5,942 nucleotides of DNA from Endomicrobiia bacterium (GTDB lineage: Bacteria; Elusimicrobiota; Endomicrobiia; Endomicrobiales; Endomicrobiaceae). The position numbers were made by a program, and so were the translations under genes. Each line of letters opens with the position of its first letter. Position 1 is the first letter of the stretch. Of this stretch, positions 1 through 5,473 are shown piece after piece. The DNA lies in contig BNVT01000078.1 in NCBI GenBank assembly GCA_025998295.1, positions 1 to 5,942 on the forward strand, given 5' to 3'. The notes under the pieces were generated by a model. That model had not been told where the DNA came from. It made no database searches and saw only the letters and a list, made by a program, of their open reading frames with translations.

Positions 1-113
1 TAAACAACCCTTAAGACTAATAACATACGGAAATTGTACCGTATCTATAACCATATATTCAAAAGAAAATTTACACTGTCCGCCATCAACTATAACATCG
101 GCAATTCCGTCAA
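1..113 (-). pseudogene. inverted partial copy of the sua5-like 3' end
   Basis: Read on the minus strand from 113 to 1, this encodes the same stretch as 161-273: DGIADVIVDGGQCKF, then EYMVID where the other copy has ESTVID, then VISLKG where the other copy has VIIRKG. It has no start and no N-terminal part, and its last codons lie off the left edge. Four bases differ from the plus-strand copy (positions 14, 17, 53 and 56). All four change amino acids, and at least S, T and R are family-conserved, so this is the degraded copy. It is a duplicated fragment and not an independent gene. Confidence 0.8.
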
Positions 114-273
114 TGTTTCAAATAAACAAAGCGCTAAAAATGTGAATGAAACTTTGAATTTTGACGGAATTGCCGATGTTATAGTTGATGGCGGACAGTG
201 TAAATTTTCTTTTGAATCTACGGTTATAGATACGGTACAATTTCCGTATGTTATTATTCGTAAGGGTTGTTTA
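1..273. repeat. large inverted repeat, 113-bp arms with 47-bp loop
   Basis: Bases 1-113 are the reverse complement of 161-273 (paired positions sum to 274), with 109 of 113 matching by hand alignment. Mismatch pairs are 14/260, 17/257, 53/221 and 56/218. The unpaired centre is 114-160. The left arm is still matching at base 1, so the repeat may be longer than seen. The inner end is TCCGTCAA (106-113) against TTGACGGA (161-168). The TCC GTC AA bases already belong to the sua5-like coding sequence, which suggests this short inverted repeat was where the duplication began. If transcribed, the region would fold into one long hairpin RNA. Confidence 0.95.
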
Positions 274-303
274 GATGTTAACGAATTATTGAAATACATA
301 TAG
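106..303 (+). pseudogene. 3' remnant of a Sua5/YrdC/TsaC threonylcarbamoyl-AMP synthase
   Basis: The family makes L-threonylcarbamoyl-AMP from threonine, bicarbonate and ATP in the cytoplasm, the first step of tRNA t6A37 modification. About 65 residues are recognisable. SVNVSNK (from base 106) corresponds to the family SAN-x-SGK motif. Next come ADVIVDGGQCKF (the usual I-x-x-DGG-x-C-x), ESTVID (the conserved ESTVVD) and VIIRKG (the usual ILRPG), ending at TAG 301-303. A short YrdC-type protein normally has about 130-150 residues before this point, and none of them is present. Upstream the sequence is an antisense copy of this gene's own end, and the frame is closed by TAA at 1-3. The first in-frame start, TTG at 34, lies inside that antisense copy and has no clear ribosome binding site. 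The SAN alanine and the SG glycine are also altered (V and N). A sua5-like gene upstream of glyA is a familiar neighbourhood in other bacteria, so the position is probably ancestral. Family assignment is fairly sure; pseudogene status is sure for the visible part. Confidence 0.8.
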
Positions 304-728
304 TCAACTCAAGTAGAGCAAACGCATGAAAAAAGTTTCTTGAGGCGATTGATTTTAGACTCAAAACAAGTTCCATAGGTTGCGATTTGGCATTGTCTGC
401 GACAATCAAAAATCAAAGAAAACTTTTGTGTTTGTTGTGATAGTCAACTAACTTTAAAAAAATATAAAACATAAAGAAGTGTCTTTTTTTAGTGTAAAAA
501 AGATACAATCTCTTTGAAAATCAACAGAATTTTTACTTGTGGGGGGAAAATGGAACGGGGAATGTTTTTTTGTGTACAAAAAACGAGTGAAAATCAAGAA
601 GTAAACGCAGAGATTTTTTATATTTTTGCAAGAGATTCTTAAAATTTGCAAAAAATCAGATAAAAATCTTAAAAATAGAAAAACTAAGAGTTTTTAGTCG
701 AACACATACAAGCGCATAGGAGATGAAA
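304..728. other. long intergenic spacer upstream of glyA
   Basis: No intact gene is visible in 425 bases. Bases 386-410 form a hairpin: ATTGTC (392-397), loop TGC, GACAAT (401-406), and an outer TTTG/CAAA helix beyond a 2-nt bulge. The word ATAGTCAACT occurs at 300-309 and 440-449, and its longer form ATAGTCAACTAACTTT (440-455) recurs inverted at the end of gatA. A stop-free stretch of 36 codons (330-437) may be a decayed gene. The second half is very A/T-rich, with a G-run patch at 541-560, an AT stem at 564-570/578-584 and a 7-bp stem at 679-685/689-695. GATACAAT at 502-509 resembles a -10 box, but no good -35 stands in front of it. I cannot place the glyA promoter with confidence, and I recognise no riboswitch class. 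Confidence 0.6.
718..722 (+). promoter_or_regulatory. ribosome binding site that fixes the glyA start
   Basis: AGGAG at 718-722 is followed directly by ATG at 723 and by a second in-frame ATG at 729. The first ATG would have no spacer, while the second has a normal 6-nt spacer, so 729 is the likelier start. Confidence 0.8.
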
Positions 729-1979
729 ATGGAAAATGTAAAAAAGAGTGATAGTGAAGTTTATGATGTGTTGGTAAGAGAACTTAAAAGACAAAGAGAA
801 ACTATAGAGCTTATTGCTTCAGAGAATATAACTTCGCAGGCTGTTATGGAAGCTCAAGGCTCTTGTCTTACAAATAAGTATGCCGAAGGTTATCCGGGAA
901 AGAGATATTATGGTGGTTGCGAAATTGTGGATATGGCTGAAAATTTGGCAATAGAAAGAGCAAAAAAACTTTTTAATGTTAAATTTGCAAACGTGCAACC
1001 TCATTCAGGCGCACAGGCAAATTTTGCCGTTCAGCTTGCTATTTTAAAACCGGGTGATACTATTATGGGGCTTGACTTATCGCATGGCGGACATTTAACC
1101 CATGGCAGTCCTTTTAATATTTCAGGGAAGTGGTTTAATATTGTTTTTTACACTATTGACGAAAAAACAGGTTATATAAATTATGATGAAATGGAAAGAC
1201 TTTCAATAGAACATAAACCTAAATTGCTAATCAGCGGTGCAAGTGCGTATTCAAGAATTTGGGACTGGAAAAAAGTAAACGAAATCGCGAAAAAAGCAAG
1301 TGCTTATCATATGGCTGATATGGCTCATTATGCAGGCTTGATTGCTGCTGGAGTTTATCCATCTCCTGTGGAATATGCTGATATTACAACGACAACAACT
1401 CATAAAACTCTTCGCGGACCTCGTGGTGGTTTGATTCTTACAAATAACGAAGAACTTGCAAAGAAAATTAATTCGGCAGTTTTCCCTGGAGAGCAGGGAG
1501 GACCTTTGATGCATGTTATAGCGGCAAAAGCTGTGGCTTTTGGTGAAGCTCTTAAGCCCGAATTTAAAGAGTATCAAAAACAAGTTTTAGCTAATGCTAA
1601 AAAACTTGCTGAGGTTTTAGAGAATAATGGTTTAAAAATTGTTTCCGGTGGTACTGATTCTCATGTATTTTTAGTAGATTTAAGACCTTTAAACGTTAAA
1701 GGGAAAGTTGCACAAGAAATTTTGGAGCAAGCAGGAATAACCTTAAACAAAAACGGAATTCCTTATGATCTCGAAAAACCTACAATAACATCGGGAATAA
1801 GAATTGGTTCTCCTGCAGTTACTACAAGAGGTATGAAAGAATCTGAAATGATAAAAATAGCCGAATCAATAGTTAAAGCTCTTAAGAATATTGGTGATGA
1901 GAAAATAATATCAGAAGTTAGAGCCGATATGTTAAAGTTATGTCATGAATTTCCTATATACAAAGGATTAGAATACTAG
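729..1979 (+). CDS. glyA: serine hydroxymethyltransferase
   Basis: A cytoplasmic PLP enzyme (fold type I) that converts serine and tetrahydrofolate to glycine and 5,10-methylene-tetrahydrofolate, the main one-carbon entry for purine, thymidylate and methionine synthesis. The 416 residues match the usual bacterial length (about 410-420). Numbering from the 729 start: the substrate-contact region [13 protein letters not shown] with E53 and Y61; ADMAH with D197 and H200, which hold the PLP ring; [15 protein letters not shown] with Schiff-base lysine K226; and SGIRIGS with R358, which binds the substrate carboxylate. All key residues are present, so the enzyme should be active. The start at 729 is chosen over 723 on ribosome binding site spacing. 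It is apparently transcribed alone after a 425-bp spacer and converges on gatB. The broken sua5-like gene lies upstream; in several bacteria sua5 and glyA sit in one cluster with rpiB, which is not seen here. Confidence 0.98.
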   Translation: MENVKKSDSEVYDVLVRELKRQRETIELIASENITSQAVMEAQGSCLTNKYAEGYPGKRYYGGCEIVDMAENLAIERAKKLFNVKFANVQPHSGAQANFAVQLAILKPGDTIMGLDLSHGGHLTHGSPFNISGKWFNIVFYTIDEKTGYINYDEMERLSIEHKPKLLISGASAYSRIWDWKKVNEIAKKASAYHMADMAHYAGLIAAGVYPSPVEYADITTTTTHKTLRGPRGGLILTNNEELAKKINSAVFPGEQGGPLMHVIAAKAVAFGEALKPEFKEYQKQVLANAKKLAEVLENNGLKIVSGGTDSHVFLVDLRPLNVKGKVAQEILEQAGITLNKNGIPYDLEKPTITSGIRIGSPAVTTRGMKESEMIKIAESIVKALKNIGDEKIISEVRADMLKLCHEFPIYKGLEY

Positions 1980-2013
1980 ATCTTTATGTACATCAATATT
2001 TTCTCCTCTCTTT

Positions 2014-2121
2014 GCTTGCGCGCGCGGCACACAGCTGCCGCGTGCGACAAATGATCGCAAGTTTGGCAGCGAGCTCAAAGGAGCGAGTGCTCTGTGATAA
2101 GTGAACCAGTTGCAAACTTGC
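2014..2121 (+). repeat. GC-rich foldable island between convergent glyA and gatB
   Basis: In an AT-rich background, 2014-2061 is about two-thirds G+C by hand count. It contains an 11-bp stem (2019-2029 with 2036-2046, one G-T pair, 6-nt loop). An outer helix CTTGCG (2015-2020) pairs with CGCAAG (2056-2061). GCAAGTTTG (2057-2065) can instead pair with CAAACTTGC (2113-2121), enclosing a small hairpin GAGC-GAGT-GCTC (2081-2092). The two helices compete for the same bases. It could be a REP-like palindromic repeat, which often lies between convergent genes, or a structured RNA ending at the 2144-2183 terminator. I recognise no known RNA family. The strand is given only for reading convenience. 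Confidence 0.55.
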
Positions 2122-2143
2122 AGTTTTGAAATCCAAAAGAACT

Positions 2144-2183
2144 AAATCAGCTGCGGACGTTAAAGTTCACAGCTGCTTTTTTT
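2144..2183 (+). terminator. intrinsic terminator after glyA
   Basis: CAGCTG (2148-2153) pairs with CAGCTG (2170-2175). One mismatch and AAA/TTT pairs extend the stem outward, and seven T (2177-2183) follow on the plus strand. The loop is 16 nt. On the minus strand the same stem is followed by a weaker T-rich tract, so it may also stop gatB transcripts, which end at 2201. Confidence 0.65.
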
Positions 2184-2200
2184 GATTAGCTTAAAAATTT

Positions 2201-3655
2201 TTATGCTTCCAATTTTTTTAATAAAATCCTATTAACAATCTGAGGGTTTACCTGCCCTTTAGATTTTTTCATAACAAGTCCTATAATTGCACCAACAGCT
2301 CTTTCTTTGCCTGATTTAAATTCTGCTACAGCTTTAGGGCTTTCGGCAATAGCTTCCTCACATATCTTTGCAATAGTTGATTCGTCAGAAATTTGCATGA
2401 GTCCTCTTTCCTTTACTATTATTTCGGGATCCGATAACTTTTCATACATTTCCTCAAAAACAGTTTTTGCAATCTTGCCTGAAATTGTTTCATTTAAAAT
2501 AAGAGAAACTAACTTCGCCAAATTTATGCTTGACACCGGAACTTCAGCGATAGAAGACTTTGAAGAATTGAGCTTTGCACTTAATTCTGTTGAAATCCAA
2601 TTTGCGAGAGGTTTTGACGCAGCTTTTCTATCTTTAAAAAAGTTTAAAGCTTCTTCGTAGTAGTCTGCAATCATTTTTGTTGAAGTCAGATAGTTTGCAT
2701 CGTATTGCGACAAACCATAATTTTTTATAAATCTTTTCTTTCTTGCTTTTGGAAGTTCAGGTAACTGCTTGAGTAAATCGTCAACAAAAGAATCAGACAA
2801 AGAGAAAGGAACTAAATCCGGTTCAGGAAAATATCTGTAATCCAAAGTGCCTTCTTTGGAACGCATGGATTTTGTTATTCCTTCTTCGGCCTCCCAAAGC
2901 CTTGTTTCCTGCGTAAGCTTGCCTCCGGATTCCAGGACTTCTATCTGTCTTTCAACTTCGTAAGCTATTGCATCTCTTATGCCAGATATAGAATTCATAT
3001 TCTTAATTTCAACTCGTGTGCCAAGCTCTTTTTGTCCAGCGTGACGTACGCTTACGTTTACATCACAGCGCATTTTACCTTCCTCCATGCTACATTCAGA
3101 AGTCCCCAAATATTCAACTACACTTTTAAGTTCCGTTAAAAATTCTAATGCTTCTTCAGGAGAACTAAGTTCAGGCTCGGTAACAAGTTCCATTAACCCT
3201 ACGCTTGCTCTGTTTAAATCAAGAAGAGAATAATTAAGTTTTCTGCTACCTATTTCATGAATAAGCTTGCCTGCATCTTCTTCAAGATGCATTCTTGTAA
3301 GATTTAAAACTTTTTCTTTTTCGCCGATCGTGATTGTAAGACGACCTTTAGAACATAAAGGGGGTTCTGCTTGCGTTATCTGGTAGTTTTTAGGAACATC
3401 GGGGTAGAAATATTGCTTTCTTGCAAAGGTACATTGTTTATTTATGGTAAAGTCTAATGCAAGACCTGTCTTGATTATAGCTTCAACCGCTTTTTTATTT
3501 AATATTGGAATTGTCCCAGGTTGCGATGTACAGATTACACAAGTATTTGCATTCGGTTCAGCACCAAACTGCGTAGAGCACTGGCAAAAAACTTTTGATT
3601 TTGTGTTGATCTGCATATGCACTTCAAGTCCCACTGCTGTTTCATAATTAGCCAT
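2201..3655 (-). CDS. gatB: aspartyl/glutamyl-tRNA amidotransferase subunit B
   Basis: The tRNA-binding, kinase/transamidation subunit of GatCAB. It activates Glu-tRNA(Gln) (and Asp-tRNA(Asn) where used) with ATP and receives ammonia from GatA, giving correctly charged Gln-tRNA(Gln)/Asn-tRNA(Asn). The 484 residues are normal family length. Visible features in order: [16 protein letters not shown] near the N-terminus; four cysteines, C24 and C26 plus C39 and C42, in the positions of the family's zinc site; the signature [14 protein letters not shown] (about 82-95); HLEEDAGK (about 123-130); [25 protein letters not shown] (about 272-281); and a C-terminal YqeY-like tail ending [20 protein letters not shown] and then NPQIVN. 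The start at ATG 3655 is chosen because GAGGTG (3661-3666) lies just upstream; an in-frame ATG at 3679 would add eight residues ahead of that site. It lies downstream of gatA on the same strand, but 376 bp away. Confidence 0.98.
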   Translation of the reverse strand: MANYETAVGLEVHMQINTKSKVFCQCSTQFGAEPNANTCVICTSQPGTIPILNKKAVEAIIKTGLALDFTINKQCTFARKQYFYPDVPKNYQITQAEPPLCSKGRLTITIGEKEKVLNLTRMHLEEDAGKLIHEIGSRKLNYSLLDLNRASVGLMELVTEPELSSPEEALEFLTELKSVVEYLGTSECSMEEGKMRCDVNVSVRHAGQKELGTRVEIKNMNSISGIRDAIAYEVERQIEVLESGGKLTQETRLWEAEEGITKSMRSKEGTLDYRYFPEPDLVPFSLSDSFVDDLLKQLPELPKARKKRFIKNYGLSQYDANYLTSTKMIADYYEEALNFFKDRKAASKPLANWISTELSAKLNSSKSSIAEVPVSSINLAKLVSLILNETISGKIAKTVFEEMYEKLSDPEIIVKERGLMQISDESTIAKICEEAIAESPKAVAEFKSGKERAVGAIIGLVMKKSKGQVNPQIVNRILLKKLEA

Positions 3656-3660
3656 AGATT

Positions 3661-3666
3661 CACCTC
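3661..3666 (-). promoter_or_regulatory. ribosome binding site that fixes the gatB start
   Basis: Minus-strand GAGGTG, 5 nt ahead of the ATG at 3655. It sits inside the reading frame that would begin at ATG 3679, so it supports the shorter 484-residue protein. Confidence 0.7.
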
Positions 3667-3691
3667 GTTCAAATAGCAATCATGGTCAAAT

Positions 3692-3709
3692 CACTTAAGT
3701 CACTTAAGT
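3692..3709. repeat. tandem 9-bp repeat (CACTTAAGT twice) upstream of gatB
   Basis: CACTTAAGT occurs at 3692-3700 and again immediately at 3701-3709. Each unit contains the 8-bp palindrome ACTTAAGT, and the pair is nearly symmetric overall. It lies 37 bp before the gatB start on the minus strand, where an operator could sit, but no regulator is known from this sequence. Confidence 0.6.
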
Positions 3710-3760
3710 TGCACCGTAACAAAAAAGAAAAGCCCCCCATTAGACTGCTTATGCCTGCCA

Positions 3761-3780
3761 CCACTTTTTGCAAAAAGTGG
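3761..3780. repeat. perfect 20-bp palindrome
   Basis: CCACTTTTTG is followed by its exact reverse complement CAAAAAGTGG. The symmetry stops at both outer ends (A opposite A). A T-run does not follow on either strand, so it is not a typical intrinsic terminator. It could be a cruciform, a protein site or part of a decayed repeat. Confidence 0.75.
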
Positions 3781-3845
3781 AACTACTGCAATATGTTTTT
3801 TGCTTTTATTCCCCCTTTCCCTGAAAGGAGTGGACAGCGTAACTG

Positions 3846-3998
3846 GGATATTGTTCTGATTTTGGTTCTGAAAACATAAAAAACCTATTATTTATCAAAA
3901 AAAACCGTAAAATGTACCAAAAATGTAAGAAATCAGAAATTATCACATGGCAACATCAGAAAATTTTTAATACCGTAACCAAAACCAGAACAATGTCC
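3846..3998. mobile_element. candidate MITE-like element with 22-bp terminal inverted repeats
   Basis: Bases 3846-3867 are the reverse complement of 3977-3998 at 20 of 22 positions (transitions at 3985 and 3995; core TTGTTCTG / CAGAACAA). The 109 bp between are A/T-rich and non-coding. Weaker similarity continues outward with small gaps. A clear target-site duplication is not seen; GGACA lies outside both ends (3832-3836 and 4005-4009) but at unequal distances. It could be a small non-autonomous transposable element, a palindromic repeat or chance AT-rich pairing. No transposase is visible here. Confidence 0.35.
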
Positions 3999-4010
3999 GT
4001 AGCAGGACAT
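3993..4010 (-). terminator. weak hairpin after gatA, possible terminator
   Basis: ATGTCC (3993-3998) pairs with GGACAT (4005-4010) around a 6-nt loop, 22 bp past the gatA stop. On the minus strand it is followed by TGTTCTGGTTTTGG, a broken T tract, so termination would be partial at best. Its left half overlaps the edge of the candidate inverted-repeat element. Confidence 0.3.
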
Positions 4011-4031
4011 GGTATGTTTATTGTATCAAAG

Positions 4032-5471
4032 TTAGTTGACTATAGCTGGATACTTATCCATATCAAAATCTGATATTTTTTCAAATGCATGCGCTACTTT
4101 AAATATTCTTGCATCGGAAAATCTTGTTCCCATAAAATGCACACCCATAGGCATGCCTGAACTTGTAAAACTGCAAGGGACAGTTATCCCCGGAAGACCT
4201 GCAAGATTTGCGACTGCAAGAAAAATATCGCATTCTTCAGGGAGGGTATCTTCAAATTTTACAGGCATCTGCAGAGTAGCGGGTGAAAATATAAAATCAC
4301 ATCTTTTATATGCTTCTGCTATTTGGTTTATAAGCAACGTTCTTACTTTTTGTGCTTGATGATAACATCTGTAATAATTTTTTGCACCTAAAACATATGT
4401 GCCAAACAATATTCTTTTTTTAACCTCATAACCAAGCGACTTTGCACGAGATTTTGCGTACTCATCATTTAAATTTTTTCCATTTTGAGATCTGTACCCG
4501 TAACGGATTCCGTCAAAAGTTGCAATATTTGCAGAAACTTCAGCGCACATAATAACTTTGTATAAAGCAGGTACATACTTATAGGCAGGAATGTCAACCT
4601 CTACTATTTCAGCGCCTTCAAGATTAAGTTTATTTACAGCATTGTTAAAGTATTTTGTTATTTCGGTATCTGTTTTATAATCCAAAAGCTGTTTAGGAAT
4701 TCCTATTTTAACAGTCTTTAATGTGTTCGGATTATCTAAATCATGCGTATAATCTATCCATTCTTTTGGCTCGCAAACAGGGTCTCTGTAATCCTTGCCG
4801 GCTATAACGCTTGTAAGCAATGCCGAATCCGCCACGGTTTTTGATAATGTGCCTATTTGGTCAAAAGAAGACGCCAAAGCACATGCGCCGTATCTACTTA
4901 TTAATCCGTAAGAAGGCTTATATCCGACTACTCCACAAAAACTTGCAGGTTGTCTTATTGATCCGCCTGTATCAGAACCCAACGCGAAAGGGACCATTCC
5001 CGCACCTACCGCAGCTGCACTGCCGCCTGAAGATCCGCCAGGAATATATTTAATATTCCATGGGTTTGCCGTTTTCTGATAGGCAGAAGTTTCCGTAGAT
5101 CCACCCATTGCAAACTCGTCCATATTTGTTCTTCCTACAAAAATCACGCCTGCGGATTTAAGTTTTTCTATTACGGTTGCATCATATGGCGAAATATAAT
5201 CTTCAAGATATTTTGAAGCAGAAGTCATGCTTTCGCCTTTAATCATAATATTATCTTTTATGGCTATAGGAACGCCTTCAAGCAATCCATATTTGACGCT
5301 TAACTTATCAACTTGTTCTGCTTGTTTTAGAGAGTTTTCTTCGTTTAATTTGAGAAAAGCTTTAACTTTTGGATCAACTTCTTTTATACGGTTAAAACAC
5401 GTTCTTACAACATCTGCGCTTTTTGTTTCGCCTAAACAAATTTTTGTTTTTAGTTCTTTTACTCCAATCAT
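4032..5471 (-). CDS. gatA: aspartyl/glutamyl-tRNA amidotransferase subunit A
   Basis: The glutaminase subunit of GatCAB, of the amidase-signature family. It hydrolyses glutamine and passes ammonia to GatB for transamidation of mischarged tRNA. The 479 residues are normal length. The Ser-cisSer-Lys triad is intact: K72 in VPIAIKDN, S147 in GGSSGGSAAAVGAGM and S171 in GSDTGGSIRQPA; spacing matches the well-studied Staphylococcus enzyme (K79, S154, S178). TNMDEFAMGGSTE and the C-terminal PGITVPC region are also typical. The start is uncertain. ATG 5471 gives the usual family N-terminus (MIGVKELKTK) and begins 2 nt after the upstream TGA stop at 5474-5476; ATG 5483 would add MVLI and overlap corA by 10 nt. 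Neither has a good ribosome binding site, so coupling to corA translation is likely. The upstream neighbour is corA, not gatC, and gatB follows after 376 bp. Confidence 0.97.
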   Translation of the reverse strand: MIGVKELKTKICLGETKSADVVRTCFNRIKEVDPKVKAFLKLNEENSLKQAEQVDKLSVKYGLLEGVPIAIKDNIMIKGESMTSASKYLEDYISPYDATVIEKLKSAGVIFVGRTNMDEFAMGGSTETSAYQKTANPWNIKYIPGGSSGGSAAAVGAGMVPFALGSDTGGSIRQPASFCGVVGYKPSYGLISRYGACALASSFDQIGTLSKTVADSALLTSVIAGKDYRDPVCEPKEWIDYTHDLDNPNTLKTVKIGIPKQLLDYKTDTEITKYFNNAVNKLNLEGAEIVEVDIPAYKYVPALYKVIMCAEVSANIATFDGIRYGYRSQNGKNLNDEYAKSRAKSLGYEVKKRILFGTYVLGAKNYYRCYHQAQKVRTLLINQIAEAYKRCDFIFSPATLQMPVKFEDTLPEECDIFLAVANLAGLPGITVPCSFTSSGMPMGVHFMGTRFSDARIFKVAHAFEKISDFDMDKYPAIVN

Positions 5472-5473
5472 AA

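Larger units (their letters stand above)
3656..4031. other. 376-bp spacer between gatA and gatB
   Basis: No convincing gene. It holds a tandem 9-bp repeat near gatB, a perfect 20-bp palindrome, a 6-bp stem CCTTTC/GAAAGG (3814-3819/3823-3828) and a 153-bp segment with terminal inverted repeats. A 23-codon minus-strand frame (3877 to 3806, beginning MFSEPKSEQY) has a weak AGG upstream but overlaps one of the inverted repeats and is probably chance. No strong -10/-35 pair for gatB stands out on the minus strand; TGCTATTTG (about 3669-3677) is a poor extended -10 candidate. Confidence 0.6.

Noticed and set aside
1..273. An invertible phase-variation switch flanked by the 113-bp repeats.
   Set aside because: The 47-bp centre holds no promoter-like sequence and is simply sua5-like coding sequence; no recombinase is visible.
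90..299. A 69-codon minus-strand frame across the palindrome.
   Set aside because: It is the antisense shadow of the sua5-like remnant and resembles nothing by itself.
34..303. An 89-codon open frame starting at TTG 34 as an intact small gene.
   Set aside because: Its first 24 or so codons are the antisense of the gene's own 3' end, its start has no clear ribosome binding site, and only the part from about 106 matches a known family. Best treated as a pseudogene remnant.
300..455. A CRISPR array or tandem repeat array based on ATAGTCAACT.
   Set aside because: Only two direct copies 140 bp apart plus one inverted copy about 3.6 kb away; no regular spacing.
504..509. TACAAT as the -10 box of the glyA promoter.
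   Set aside because: A good -10 match, but no acceptable -35 at 16-18 bp upstream, and it would leave a leader of over 200 nt. The same GATACAAT word occurs on the minus strand at 4020-4027, so it is not specific enough.
454..651. A 65-codon minus-strand frame upstream of glyA.
   Set aside because: Composition is that of translated A/T tracts (rich in F, K, S and I), with no family resemblance and no clear ribosome binding site.
1251..1583. A 110-codon minus-strand frame inside glyA.
   Set aside because: It is antisense to a clearly coding, fully conserved part of glyA including the PLP-lysine region.
2014..2121. SRP (4.5S) RNA in the same island.
   Set aside because: The conserved GGAAGGAAGCAGCC-type apical motif is absent on both strands.
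2066..2140. A tRNA in the GC-rich island (GTTTTGAAATCC recalls a T-loop).
   Set aside because: The flanking bases do not pair as a T-stem and no acceptor or anticodon stem can be drawn.
3682..3879. A 65-codon plus-strand frame in the gatA-gatB spacer.
   Set aside because: It runs through the tandem repeat, the 20-bp palindrome and one inverted-repeat end, shows no ribosome binding site and no recognisable family.
4036..4359. Plus-strand frames inside gatA and gatB (for example 107 codons here and 117 codons at 2307-2660).
   Set aside because: They are shadows of strongly conserved minus-strand genes and have no recognisable domain.
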